A DNA stretch of 42,734 bases, taken from a virus. A model generated the notes under the pieces. The model did not search any database. It was not told where the DNA came from and saw only the letters and a list, made by a program, of their open reading frames with translations. The translations under genes and the position numbers were made by a program. The stretch spans positions 1 to 42,734 of IMG/VR virus record IMGVR_UViG_3300050122_000200; one strand, 5' to 3'. Numbering within the stretch: position 1 is the stretch's first letter; every line of letters starts with the position of its first letter. Below, one piece after another: positions 24,521-31,495 of this stretch.

Positions 24521-26116
24521 TCAATAATATCTCCGGGGAGGATTCACGTTGGGGCGGTGGGCTAGCTGACCTGCCGCCGCCTGAGTCTCCTCTACTGGCA
24601 TCTTGGCCAGGCGGAGACAATTGATTACACTATACCTTAAACTGTCGGCGATGTGGTCGTAGATTCCGTCCTTTAGCGGAACGCCGGTACCATAGTTGGG
24701 CTCGTGCTCCTTAGGATATCGGTAGCCGCCGGACAGGGCAACTTTCAAGAGGGGGCATCCGATCGGGTCGACCTGGAAAACGTACTGACCGTGTTTGTTT
24801 TTCACTGTCATCAGACGGTTCACCGTGGCTACCGTTTTAGGCAGTCCTCGATCTTTAAACGTATAGAGGGGGTGGATGCCGTACGTGCGAACCACCTCGA
24901 TTGAACTTCCCTTGTCTGTCTTGGCGGCTCCAGCGGGGTCGCAGTAGTCGAGAATACCGGCGCACTGGGTCCGGTCGTTCCAGAAAGGGAATTCTCGCGC
25001 GGTGGTTTCCAAAACGGTGGAGCACTGTTTTTCTATCTCAGAATCCGTGGCAGTTTCCTCGTGAAGAGCCCACCAATATTCGATAATTTCCTCCGTTTTT
25101 TTTTCGTCGTCCAGAACCTGAGTCTCCGACCAGTAGGCTGACCAGGTTACCGCCCAGCTTGTTCCAAAATCCCAACCACGGACCAGATAAGCCCCCAGCG
25201 GAAAAGGTAACCGTTCGCGCGCCGAAGCGTGGATCGGAAGCTTGAATGAGGAGTAGACTGGCTGGCCATCAAACGCATCCGCGTATTTCCCGTGAAGCAT
25301 TCGGTCCAACATGGCTGGGTTATCCCGGTAAGGAAGGATGACATTCCTTTCAATATACCGCGGCGGTAAATTCTTTTCGTTTTCATAGGTCGATATATGC
25401 CAAAATCTATATGAAGAATCTGTACGTCCTTCCTCTGCTTTTTCTAGGAGGGCGATCCAGTGTTTAGTGCCGGGAGGGTTAGTATCTACAATAATTCCCC
25501 CGTCGCCTTCCTTCACAAAATTACCGAAGGCGTCCTTCCACCGTAGGCAAGGGAGGAGCATCTGGAAATCTCCCAGCTCCATCAAATCCGCCTCGATCAA
25601 AATCGCCATTGAACATTCGTATCCGCGGAGCTTGTTTCCCCGCTTGGCTTCGTCGGGAATGCCCCGGAACTCGAGATGAGAGCACCATTTTTCCCCCTCC
25701 GTCGCTAGCCAATTTTCCAGCTCAACCTTGCTCGGCTGAGTCATCATAAAAATGTTGTATAGGCGAACAGCCTCCTGGGACGGTAGGCGAACATTTCTTC
25801 CGCCGTTGGTGGACCGGAAAAGGCTTCCAATGGCGTTCCGATACAGCTCGCCGAGCCCGTCGTACACCATCTGGAAGGTGTCAATCGTGGTGGAATCCTG
25901 GGAAAGTTCTGTTTTCCGTAGCAGCAGAATCTTGGCGCCAGGAATATGAAAGGCGTGTCGAGCCACCGCCTCCATTGCCACAGAGGTAGTCTTTCCACTG
26001 CCGCGGCCTCCAACGAGCACGCGAATGAATGCGGTGGACTCGTGGAACTCAGTTAGGCTTTTCCCAGGCTTATACCAGGAATCGGTGGGCTTGATTACTA
26101 TCTCGTCGGCGGGCAT
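24521..26116 (-). CDS. terL: Terminase large subunit (ATPase-nuclease)
   Basis: A 531-residue packaging motor. The Walker A loop GGRGSGKT lies at residues 36-43. A Walker B-like MAILIEADLME and the coupling segment DTNPPGTKHW follow. The C-terminal RNase H-like nuclease shows acidic clusters at RGWDFGTSW, ILDYCDPAG and IYDHIADSLRY. The length is normal for the family. The start ATG overlaps the end of the dNMP kinase gene by 19 bp. The small subunit is not adjacent: the likely candidate is 7.4 kb upstream at 33560-34225. Confidence 0.95.
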   Translation of the reverse strand: MPADEIVIKPTDSWYKPGKSLTEFHESTAFIRVLVGGRGSGKTTSVAMEAVARHAFHIPGAKILLLRKTELSQDSTTIDTFQMVYDGLGELYRNAIGSLFRSTNGGRNVRLPSQEAVRLYNIFMMTQPSKVELENWLATEGEKWCSHLEFRGIPDEAKRGNKLRGYECSMAILIEADLMELGDFQMLLPCLRWKDAFGNFVKEGDGGIIVDTNPPGTKHWIALLEKAEEGRTDSSYRFWHISTYENEKNLPPRYIERNVILPYRDNPAMLDRMLHGKYADAFDGQPVYSSFKLPIHASARERLPFPLGAYLVRGWDFGTSWAVTWSAYWSETQVLDDEKKTEEIIEYWWALHEETATDSEIEKQCSTVLETTAREFPFWNDRTQCAGILDYCDPAGAAKTDKGSSIEVVRTYGIHPLYTFKDRGLPKTVATVNRLMTVKNKHGQYVFQVDPIGCPLLKVALSGGYRYPKEHEPNYGTGVPLKDGIYDHIADSLRYSVINCLRLAKMPVEETQAAAGQLAHRPNVNPPRRYY

Positions 26117-26661
26117 TGCCCGACCAAATTAGCAGCCGTCTTCGCCAAGTGCAACGACCGTTTACGGGCGTCGGGCTCGTCATACATCGCTACCGGTATT
26201 ACTTTTCGAAAATGCTGTATCCCCGATTCTGAGGTGTGTTCATCGGTACCAGGAGAAACTCCCTCACGGTACAAAGCGAAAACTGTGCCTTCGAAGGATT
26301 GCACCAGCTGGACTTCATTCTCGAATCTCACGTCGTCGATTACCACGTCCTGGCCGGCCTTCTGGGCGGCGAGGATCTTCCGGGACATAATTCGTAGCCA
26401 CACGTCCTGGCAGATCGTATTACGGCCCCATTCTGTGCCGAGGGTCTGGAGGATATAGCGAAGGGATACTCCGAGCCACTCGATTGTGGTCTCCTTCTCC
26501 TCGGTAGTCATCGTCCGTCCGTCTATGCCGAACCCCGCCAAGACCATGTCGTACAACGGGTCCGCGAAGGAAAATTTTATGAACTTGTGGAGGTGGACCA
26601 GGGTCCGGGCCACGGTACTTTTTCCTGTACCTTTGTAGGCGCCGAGTGCGATTAATTTCAT
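26098..26661 (-). CDS. Deoxynucleoside monophosphate kinase
   Basis: A 187-residue protein that should phosphorylate dNMPs with ATP to supply phage DNA synthesis. The P-loop GAYKGTGKST is at residues 7-16. FSFADPLYDMVLAGFG matches the substrate-binding segment of T4 gp1-like dNMP kinases. LQTLGTEWGRNTICQDVWLR and DVVIDDVRFENE (Walker B-like) are further family signatures. It overlaps the next gene by 19 bp and the previous by 4 bp. Its place in the packaging operon is slightly unusual. Confidence 0.88.
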   Translation of the reverse strand: MKLIALGAYKGTGKSTVARTLVHLHKFIKFSFADPLYDMVLAGFGIDGRTMTTEEKETTIEWLGVSLRYILQTLGTEWGRNTICQDVWLRIMSRKILAAQKAGQDVVIDDVRFENEVQLVQSFEGTVFALYREGVSPGTDEHTSESGIQHFRKVIPVAMYDEPDARKRSLHLAKTAANLVGQCPPTR

Positions 26662-27098
26662 ACTGTCGTTTCCTCCAGGGGTACTTCGTCTTGGTTGATG
26701 TGTTTAAAAAAGGCGTGCTCGTATCGGCTAAACTCTGCCGAGCTGAGTTGGCCGGCGTTCACCAGGGCAGGCAAAAGCGGGCGCAATTCTTCATAGACAT
26801 CCATCGTACCGAGGTCAAGAAGTTCACGTAGCGTGGCGTAATCTCCTTCTTCCAACTTGCCGGCCAGTGGTATTTCCTCCAGCCACAGCATCAGATAATC
26901 CAGCACCCATTTCCCGTCCCGGGCCTTATAAATAATTAGTCCGTTGGTGAGGGGACCTGGGGAGCCGTTGTACTTCCACCCTGGAATCGGGGGTTTGTCT
27001 TTCGCTAGAACATACCAGTAGGCGCCGATAATGTCCGGAGTTTGAGGAAGCTCTAGTGACTCGTGAAAATTGCCAGGGGAAGGACAGCGTGTCAGCAT
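26658..27098 (-). CDS. Hypothetical protein, first gene of packaging operon
   Basis: A 146-residue protein starting at ATG 27098, exactly 6 nt after the -10 hexamer of the promoter at 27105-27132, so its mRNA may be leaderless. There is no Shine-Dalgarno sequence. It contains IGAYWYVLAKDKPPIPGWKY and GLIIYKARDGKWVLDYLMLW, then acidic helices. It overlaps the dNMP kinase by 4 bp (ATGA). No family recognised. Confidence 0.8.
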   Translation of the reverse strand: MLTRCPSPGNFHESLELPQTPDIIGAYWYVLAKDKPPIPGWKYNGSPGPLTNGLIIYKARDGKWVLDYLMLWLEEIPLAGKLEEGDYATLRELLDLGTMDVYEELRPLLPALVNAGQLSSAEFSRYEHAFFKHINQDEVPLEETTV

Positions 27099-27104
27099 TT
27101 GGCT

Positions 27105-27132
27105 ACCTTAGTATAGATAGCCTAGTAGTCAA
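27105..27132 (-). promoter_or_regulatory. Promoter of packaging operon (leaderless type)
   Basis: On the minus strand, TTGACT (27127-27132), a 16-bp spacer and TAAGGT (27105-27110), then 6 nt to ATG 27098. It is a divergent member of the promoter family described at 30655, 31467, 32965, 36142 and 42430. Confidence 0.6.
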
Positions 27133-27138
27133 GGAAAT

Positions 27139-27285
27139 TTAGCGACGAAATCGTTGAATGTTCTGGCGGGATGTTTGCGGATATTCCGGGGTCGGAAGTT
27201 TACGCGAGGCAGACTTCTCCGGCACGGGATTGGTGGGGCGAAGATTAAGGGCGCCGCGGTCAGACTGGGGGTTTTTGGTTTCCAT
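27139..27285 (-). CDS. Small basic Pro-rich protein
   Basis: A 48-residue ORF, ATG 27285 to TAA 27139, starting METKNPQSDRGALNLRPTNP and ending NIQRFRR. It lies between a strong terminator (27299-27331) and the packaging promoter. No Shine-Dalgarno sequence is visible, and transcription would need readthrough of the terminator. Codon-like composition favours coding, but evidence is thin. Function unknown. Confidence 0.45.
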   Translation of the reverse strand: METKNPQSDRGALNLRPTNPVPEKSASRKLPTPEYPQTSRQNIQRFRR

Positions 27286-27298
27286 ATCGATACCGTAA

Positions 27299-27331
27299 CA
27301 AAAAAGCCGTCCCGGTTAAAGGACGGCTTTT
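27299..27331. terminator. Bidirectional Rho-independent terminator
   Basis: AAAAGCCGTCC pairs with GGACGGCTTTT (11 bp) around an 8-nt loop, with T-tracts on both strands. On the minus strand it ends the segment carrying the 3D-domain gene. Confidence 0.9.
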
Positions 27332-27378
27332 ATTGGGACCAGGGGTGGGCCGGCTACGCTCAGACTTCAGCCAGATTT

Positions 27379-27816
27379 TTACGCGGTCGGATTAACGATC
27401 GGGGGAACTGCGGCAGCTTGGACAGCCACAGGCGTGACTGCCGGCGTGCTGACGGGAATCGGAGCCGGGACGGACGTCGGAACCACCGGCACGGGACCGT
27501 TGTTCGGCGTAGATGTCACGGGCGCAGGAGCCGGCGTGACTGGGGTCGCTACCGGCGCGGGGGCCGGCGTAACCGGGGTCACAGGAGCCGCGGCCTTCAG
27601 TGAAGCCACAGTGGACGCCTTGTGTTCGACGAGGCCCTTCAGGAAAGCTTCCGCTTTCGCGATCAGGGAATCGAAATCGTTTTCGACCCGCTGAATAAAC
27701 GTCTCATGGGGTGTAGCAGACGGTGCAGGAGAGGTCTGTGCGGGGGTGAGAGTCGGCTGCGCGCTTGCTGTTGAAGCAAGGCCGGCTGACACAGTAGGAG
27801 AAGGAGTTGTGCTCAT
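27379..27816 (-). CDS. Pro/Ala/Thr-rich low-complexity protein
   Basis: A 145-residue protein. A Thr/Ser/Pro-rich start is followed by one amphipathic helix (ETFIQRVENDFDSLIAKAEA, FLKGLVEHKASTVAS) and then a long Pro/Ala/Val/Thr repeat (PVTPAPAPVATPVTPAPAPV). Its first 113 bp overlap the end of the 3D-domain gene in another frame. A strong terminator follows. It could be a linker or spacer-type virion or lysis accessory; no function is claimed. Confidence 0.65.
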   Translation of the reverse strand: MSTTPSPTVSAGLASTASAQPTLTPAQTSPAPSATPHETFIQRVENDFDSLIAKAEAFLKGLVEHKASTVASLKAAAPVTPVTPAPAPVATPVTPAPAPVTSTPNNGPVPVVPTSVPAPIPVSTPAVTPVAVQAAAVPPIVNPTA

Positions 27817-28180
27817 AAGCTTTTGACCCTACAGCCAGGGGTGCGTGCTGGTCAAGAACTTCTACATCACAAAAAACGGTTCCAAAACGACGTACAGAGG
27901 CTAAATTAGGGCGAAAAACGTCGATATGGCGGCTTCCTTTCACCGCGGATCCGCGGTCGGTTGCGACCAAAATAGTGCCGTCTGGAAGCATAAAACGGGT
28001 TCCCAGAGGGTAAATTCGAGTGTCGACAGCGCATTGTCCTCGTTTTAGACGAGTTCCCTGACAATTAAAGTCGTTTCCGTCCTCCTGGGCGGCATAGGAG
28101 GTCAGCCGCATGTGGACTGTCTTGGCAGAAACAGGGGGAAAGAGGCCGGCGAGAAGTAGAACGAGGATAAGAATTCTCAT
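27704..28180 (-). CDS. Secreted 3D-domain protein (probable cell-wall lytic enzyme)
   Basis: A 158-residue protein. A signal peptide (MRILILVLLLAGLFPPVSA) leads to a 3D domain with the expected aspartates: CAVDTRIYPLGTRFMLPDG, then VATDRGSAVKGSRHIDVF. 3D domains occur in MltA-type lytic transglycosylases and related wall-active proteins with a double-psi barrel. The C-terminal 45 residues are Cys-rich (FSYCVSRPCF; SCTVCYTP) and may be disulfide-bonded after export. It is the best candidate for the phage wall hydrolase. It overlaps the next gene by 113 bp. Confidence 0.8.
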   Translation of the reverse strand: MRILILVLLLAGLFPPVSAKTVHMRLTSYAAQEDGNDFNCQGTRLKRGQCAVDTRIYPLGTRFMLPDGTILVATDRGSAVKGSRHIDVFRPNLASVRRFGTVFCDVEVLDQHAPLAVGSKAYEHNSFSYCVSRPCFNSKRAADSHPRTDLSCTVCYTP

Positions 28181-28206
28181 CCGGGCAGTTTAGGGCAGCA
28201 GGGAGA

Positions 28207-28752
28207 TCAGATGTCAATCACCGAACTGTCCGACAGGTAGAGCCGGGTCGACTTGGACTTCGGAAGAGGAGGCGGGAGCGCCTTGACTGGCTGAACCAGA
28301 GCCTTCCGGGGAGATGTGGGTAGGGCGACCTTCCCAGGGCCTGTCCATTCCCACCGCAGAAAGTAACACACGGTCGGAACCGGTCGCCCGGGCTCCGTAT
28401 CGTCCATGTACTCCCGGACCGGTAAGCTGTCGGGCTGGAAAATTCTCAGCGACCCTTGGGAACTGGCAATGGCTCCTGATGACACCAGGATGGCTGCCAG
28501 GGATCGCTGGACATGGTGGCGGCACGTTGCGTAGGCATCAGGGCGAAGCTTGGACCATAGGGCCGGATCTGAGCCGATGGAGCATCGTTCCGAAAAAGGA
28601 GTGTACTGGTCGGCGCCGCGATCGGCTTCTGACTTTATGACGCGGAAAGCCGGAACAATGATATCCATCCACGACTGAACCTTCTGGACGAGATCCCGAG
28701 AGACAGGTTCGTAGACATTTTGACCGGGTAGACGCTCTAGCCAGGTGCTCAT
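28207..28752 (-). CDS. Hypothetical protein next to lysis-like genes
   Basis: A 181-residue protein. MSTWLERLPGQNVYEPVSRD and a helix DLVQKVQSWMDIIVPAFRVI are followed by ADAYATCRHHVQRSLAAILV-like segments, then a Pro/Lys-rich tail. It overlaps the upstream gene by 4 bp (ATGA). I recognise no domain. Position between a DUF7352-like gene and the 3D-domain gene suggests an accessory late function. Confidence 0.7.
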   Translation of the reverse strand: MSTWLERLPGQNVYEPVSRDLVQKVQSWMDIIVPAFRVIKSEADRGADQYTPFSERCSIGSDPALWSKLRPDAYATCRHHVQRSLAAILVSSGAIASSQGSLRIFQPDSLPVREYMDDTEPGRPVPTVCYFLRWEWTGPGKVALPTSPRKALVQPVKALPPPLPKSKSTRLYLSDSSVIDI

Positions 28753-29006
28753 GGATAAACCTCGAATACGTGCCAGACAAAACCGTCTTGCTGAACCGTG
28801 GCAACATAATCGAACTTCTTTTCCTCTATTTCCATGCCGGTACCGAAAACACTAAAGAACCGGTTTACATGGAGTTTGGTATCATCGAACAGATACCAAA
28901 TGCAAATATTTCCGGCTTGTATCTGGGCTGTTAGCACTTTGGCTGAAACCGGGATAAATACTGCCTGTCGATCTGTACGAATAATTGATTTGTGGATAAT
29001 TATCAT
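28749..29006 (-). CDS. DUF7352-like small phage protein
   Basis: An 85-residue protein. The pattern VFIPVSAKVLTAQIQAGNIC, IWYLFDD, FFSVFGTGMEI, YVATVQQDGFVWHVFEV matches the small single-domain DUF7352 family of phage and plasmid proteins (Q-x-x-LW... GTG... vWHvFe). The function of the family is unknown. It is coupled to the next gene by an ATGA overlap. Confidence 0.75.
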   Translation of the reverse strand: MIIIHKSIIRTDRQAVFIPVSAKVLTAQIQAGNICIWYLFDDTKLHVNRFFSVFGTGMEIEEKKFDYVATVQQDGFVWHVFEVYP

Positions 29007-29040
29007 AATTTATGGTAAGTATTCCTTGACGACACGTAGT

Positions 29041-29346
29041 TCAGTTAAAAATGATTCGCGCAAATATGATGAGAAAAAGGACTGTAAACAGTCCGCCCAT
29101 TATCCACCTATCCCGTTTCCAATCGCCGTACCACTTCATCGGCCCATTCATGGCGATGACAGCCGACCAACTCCCTACGATGATAGCTAGGCCGATCAAT
29201 GGGTAGGCTGGTGCACATTGATTGCTGTCTTCGTGAAACCAGTAATCGGAACTATCACTCGTCATCTGATGACCCCAAATACCCCACCACACGAATGCTG
29301 CAATAATGAGTATACCATAGACTTTTATCGGAGTTATATTTTTCAT
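29041..29346 (-). CDS. Three-TM membrane protein, holin candidate
   Basis: A 101-residue protein with three hydrophobic segments: VYGILIIAAFVWWGIWG, PLIGLAIIVGSWSAVIAM and IMGGLFTVLFLIIFARIIF. Class I holins are of this size and topology, and the secreted 3D-domain enzyme is about 1 kb away in the same direction. This is inference; other membrane roles such as superinfection exclusion are equally possible. The loop contains DSSDYWFHEDSNQCAPAYP. Confidence 0.7.
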   Translation of the reverse strand: MKNITPIKVYGILIIAAFVWWGIWGHQMTSDSSDYWFHEDSNQCAPAYPLIGLAIIVGSWSAVIAMNGPMKWYGDWKRDRWIMGGLFTVLFLIIFARIIFN

Positions 29347-29374
29347 ACGTGTTTAGCGGGGATACTTACCTAAT

Positions 29375-29593
29375 TTATTCCTGTGGGAAAAGTTTCTGAA
29401 CTGTCGTCTTCCGAGGACGTTCCGCGTTGGCTTTCCCTGTGGTGAATCCCTCCTCGTACGCAGCATTCAGAAGGCCGGCAACAAAGTCGCAGCCATTCAT
29501 GGACCCCTCGTACAGAGAGGCTCCATCCTTGGCCGCGGAGACTTTGAATTTATCCTTCGGGAGGTCCGTCGGGACAACGTAGCAGTACGTCAT
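29375..29593 (-). CDS. Small hypothetical protein
   Basis: A 72-residue protein starting at ATG 29593, chosen because GGAGGGAAGG lies just upstream and the start overlaps the stop of the preceding small gene (ATGA). It begins MTYCYVVPTDLPKDKFKVSA and has a helix DFVAGLLNAAYEEGFTTGKA. A longer upstream reading would cross the neighbouring gene in another frame. Function unknown. Confidence 0.65.
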   Translation of the reverse strand: MTYCYVVPTDLPKDKFKVSAAKDGASLYEGSMNGCDFVAGLLNAAYEEGFTTGKANAERPRKTTVQKLFPQE

Positions 29594-29745
29594 ACGAGCC
29601 TTCCCTCCTGTTTGGCGTCCAGGAGTGCCTGGCGGCAGGCCCAGCGGGCCGGCAGCAGGAGCCGGGGAAAGTTCCGGGAACGAATGGACAACGCGCACTG
29701 GGGCTGCACGGAGGAGCGAAATTTAGGGATGCCGGTGAATTTCAA
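29590..29745 (-). CDS. Very small protein, coupled on both sides
   Basis: A 51-residue ORF starting at TTG 29745 with GGAGG 4 nt upstream. The start overlaps the upstream stop and its own stop overlaps the next ATG. It begins MKFTGIPKFRSSVQPQCALS and ends WACRQALLDAKQEGRLV. The tight coupling and ribosome site are the main evidence. Function unknown. Confidence 0.55.
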   Translation of the reverse strand: MKFTGIPKFRSSVQPQCALSIRSRNFPRLLLPARWACRQALLDAKQEGRLV

Positions 29746-29963
29746 GATACCTCCAAAAATACGTCCAGAGGGCTGGAGTTGTGGTGCCAGGTTCCGAAGT
29801 CGGAGACTTGGATGAGTCCTCCGTCCGAAACGACGACGTTGCGGTTGGTGAAGCCTGCCACGTCAGGAATACGTCCCACCCAGTAGGCGGGCTTCCCTGC
29901 CCGGGTCACCAGGGGATGACCCTCGGCGGCCTTGATGCGGTCAAAAGGCGCTTTCTTTTTCAT
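29742..29963 (-). CDS. Small hypothetical protein
   Basis: A 73-residue protein from ATG 29963 with GGAG 6 nt upstream. It begins MKKKAPFDRIKAAEGHPLVT and contains PAYWVGRIPDVAGFTNRNVV and GGLIQVSDFGTWHHNSSPLD, a small beta-rich fold. A longer reading through the upstream gene is rejected. Overlaps both neighbours by 4 bp. Function unknown. Confidence 0.7.
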   Translation of the reverse strand: MKKKAPFDRIKAAEGHPLVTRAGKPAYWVGRIPDVAGFTNRNVVVSDGGLIQVSDFGTWHHNSSPLDVFLEVS

Positions 29964-30175
29964 ACTTGTCTCCAGGTTCGGGTTGTTTCGTCGAAAATCT
30001 GTCGCTGCCGGCGCACCTTGTGCTCGCGCAGGAGAAACTGCCACAGCTGGTGGCGGAGTCCGAAATGCTTGCGCGCTGCGGCCTTCGCCTGGGCCTCTTC
30101 CCGCTCTATCCACGGGGAGGCCTGTCCGTCCTTCACGAAGGAGAACCTTTCTCGTGGCTGGGAGGAAGTAGGCAC
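29960..30175 (-). CDS. Small basic helical protein
   Basis: A 71-residue protein starting at GTG 30175, with GAGGAGG about 10 nt upstream in the preceding gene's end. It is rich in Arg, Gln and Lys (EREEAQAKAAARKHFGLRHQ; REHKVRRQRQIF), so nucleic-acid binding is conceivable. It overlaps the next gene by 4 bp. No family recognised. Confidence 0.65.
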   Translation of the reverse strand: MPTSSQPRERFSFVKDGQASPWIEREEAQAKAAARKHFGLRHQLWQFLLREHKVRRQRQIFDETTRTWRQV

Positions 30176-30177
30176 GA

Positions 30178-30648
30178 TTATTTTTCCTCCTCGGCACGCG
30201 CCCGGATAAAGGCCAACACAGCGTTGTTGGGTGCATAGCCGTCAAATCTCGGCAACGGGGTCCCAGGACGAGAAGCCAGGAGGATCTGTCGGGCCGCGGA
30301 AGCGGTTCCGAGAGACAACTCGAGATCTTTACCTCCGGGAGCCAAGGTACAAGTCCATCCTGCTATACAGTGGGCAGTGTCACAGGTATGCCAATTCGAC
30401 ATCTCCAATTTGCAACCGGTCCGCGTAATTGCCTCGAGGAGATGGGTATAGGGCTTTTCCCATACACCGATCTTTTTAATTTTATTGATAGCGGCAAGGT
30501 TTTCCGCGCTCAGCCAACCGATTTGGTCTTGGCTCAGCCAACCGATTTGGTAACGGCTCAGCCCACCGATTTGGTCCTTAGTCAGGTAAGTGGGGTCAGT
30601 TCCTTCAATAATTAGCAGTTGCTCGGGAGTAAATGTTTTTGTAGACAT
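30178..30648 (-). CDS. Hypothetical protein with 8-residue repeats and WHTC-H-C motif
   Basis: A 156-residue protein. Residues 20-47 contain an 8-residue repeat (LTKDQIGG, LSRYQIGW, LSQDQIGW, then LSAENLAA) encoded by near-identical 24-bp units. Then comes SNWHTCDTAHCIAGWTCTLA, a Cys/His motif common in phage proteins that often follow pentapeptide or leucine-type repeats. Its ATG is exactly 6 nt after the -10 of the promoter at 30655-30683, with no Shine-Dalgarno sequence, so a leaderless mRNA is predicted. Function unknown. Confidence 0.8.
   Translation of the reverse strand: MSTKTFTPEQLLIIEGTDPTYLTKDQIGGLSRYQIGWLSQDQIGWLSAENLAAINKIKKIGVWEKPYTHLLEAITRTGCKLEMSNWHTCDTAHCIAGWTCTLAPGGKDLELSLGTASAARQILLASRPGTPLPRFDGYAPNNAVLAFIRARAEEEK
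30508..30600 (-). repeat. Tandem 24-bp coding repeats
   Basis: Units starting at 30508, 30532 and 30556 share GCTCAGCC[A/C]ACCGATTTGG, with a more diverged fourth unit. They encode the QIGWLS repeats of the enclosing gene and could expand or contract by slippage. Confidence 0.8.
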
Positions 30649-30654
30649 GCAAGG

Positions 30655-30683
30655 AGACTACTACACTAACTATGCTAAGTCAA
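30655..30683 (-). promoter_or_regulatory. Strong sigma-70-like promoter, leaderless type
   Basis: On the minus strand, TTGACT (30678-30683), a 17-bp spacer with the TAGCATAGTTAGTGTAG pattern, TAGTCT (30655-30660), then 6 nt to ATG 30648. With standard geometry the transcript begins at the A of the ATG. Confidence 0.75.
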
Positions 30684-30745
30684 GAATTATTTTCAGAGGA
30701 GAAACGAAAATAATCAGGTAAAAGTCCGTGGAGACTTCTGTTTAA

Positions 30746-30770
30746 AGAGCAGGCAAGAACCCCCTGCTCT
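30746..30770 (-). terminator. Probable terminator of the tRNA transcript
   Basis: AGAGCAGG pairs with CCTGCTCT (8 bp, 9-nt loop) and is followed on the minus strand by TT and an A-rich stretch. It lies downstream of the tRNA-like cluster and upstream of the next promoter. Confidence 0.55.
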
Positions 30771-30836
30771 CCCTGGTCGGGCCGGGCTACTAACCCCAGT
30801 TTAAGCGGCACTAGCCGTATGCGCCCCAAACTCGGC

Positions 30837-30911
30837 GGGCGAGGACAGGGCTTGAACCTGCATCTCCGAGGTCTTGGTTACCCGGCGACTTAATTTTTCG
30901 TCCACACGCCC
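30837..30911 (-). tRNA. tRNA-like element A, aberrant anticodon arm (possible pseudo-tRNA)
   Basis: On the minus strand, acceptor GGGCGTG/CTCGCCC (one mismatch) and a T arm GCAGG-TTCAAGC-CCTGT are clear. The D arm is short (GAC/GTC around an A-rich loop). The anticodon stem CCGGG/CTCGG would enclose a 10-nt loop instead of 7, with no obvious U33-anticodon frame. It immediately follows the tRNA-Met, 7 bp apart. Either a degenerate tRNA or a tRNA-like RNA. Confidence 0.45.
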
Positions 30912-30918
30912 AAACTGA

Positions 30919-30989
30919 TGCGGGGGCCGGACTCGAACCGACGACCTTTTGCTTATGAGGCAAACGAGCTACCACTGCTCCACCCCGCA
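30919..30989 (-). tRNA. tRNA-Met (anticodon CAT)
   Basis: A complete cloverleaf on the minus strand: acceptor TGCGGGG/CCCCGCA, D arm with GAGC-GCTC, anticodon stem TTTGC/GCAAA around CTCATAA, and T arm with GGTTCGAGTCC. 71 nt long. The 3' CCA is not encoded. It could read ATG, or ATA if the wobble C is modified to lysidine. Confidence 0.9.
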
Positions 30990-31035
30990 ATAAAATTTAG
31001 GCCGAATGCTACCGTTACACTAGGCCCTCCTTTCG

Positions 31036-31104
31036 GAAAACCCCGGGAATCGAACCCAGACCTCGGCTTTGTGCGGTTGCTCTACCGTTGAGCTAGCGGA
31101 TTTC
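31036..31104 (-). tRNA. tRNA-like element C, shortened anticodon arm
   Basis: On the minus strand it has a normal D arm (TAGCTCAACGGTAGAGCA) and T arm (CTGGG-TTCGATT-CCCGG). The acceptor ends GAAATCC/GGTTTTC pair with one mismatch. Only 19 nt separate the D and T stems, about 3-4 too few, and that stretch contains no U33 candidate. It should not decode. A tRNA pseudogene or tRNA-like RNA. Confidence 0.45.
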
Positions 31105-31460
31105 AGGTCCGCCCGGAATCGAACCGGATATCACCACTTCCTTCAGCGCTTACGCGCTCATAAAATCCTACCCGGGTCCGGAGACAGTCCCTATAGGGGA
31201 CATTCGCGAATAAGATTTTAAGAGCGCGCCGCCTAGCGATGTCCCCAACCACAACTTATCGAGGGCGGCGGTCGGCACCGGGCGGCGCACAGATTGAATT
31301 TAGTTCTTCATAGTATCCTTTGTCAATGGTCGCTTATCATTTCGGTGGCAGCCGGATGTAAATTTTAAGGTTGCTCTCTGGCCCGTTTCTGACAGGCACC
31401 CCACAGCGTTACCGGAACCCGGGTCTCATACGCTGTCGCGGCGAGCAGTAGTCCGAACCT
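31105..31460 (-). ncRNA. Highly structured noncoding RNA region
   Basis: No convincing ORF. Self-complementary blocks include a 19-nt pair at 31152-31170/31211-31229 (16 of 19 matched), GTCCC/GGGAC at 31187-31201, GGGGACAT (31196-31203)/ATGTCCCC (31239-31246), GCGCCGCC (31226-31233)/GGCGGCGC (31281-31288), and ACAGCGT (31403-31409)/ACGCTGT (31430-31436). Some pairings exclude each other, so alternative folds are possible. A T-arm-like CCGG-TTCGATT-CCGG occurs at the 31105 end. It is transcribed leftwards from the promoter at 31467. Confidence 0.5.
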
Positions 31461-31466
31461 GAGAGG

Positions 31467-31495
31467 AGCCTATACTAACTAAGCTAGAGTGTCAA
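31467..31495 (-). promoter_or_regulatory. Promoter of the tRNA/noncoding RNA unit
   Basis: On the minus strand, TTGACA (31490-31495), 17-bp spacer containing TAGCTTAGTTAG, and TAGGCT (31467-31472). No gene starts at +1; the transcript enters the structured region and tRNA-like cluster. The -35 overlaps the TGA stop of the gene at 31492-31623. Confidence 0.75.

Noticed and set aside
31036-31185. Circularly permuted tRNA (3' half before 5' half)
   Set aside because: GCGGA and TCCGC do pair across the junction, but the full acceptor stem and anticodon arm do not reconstruct a tRNA.
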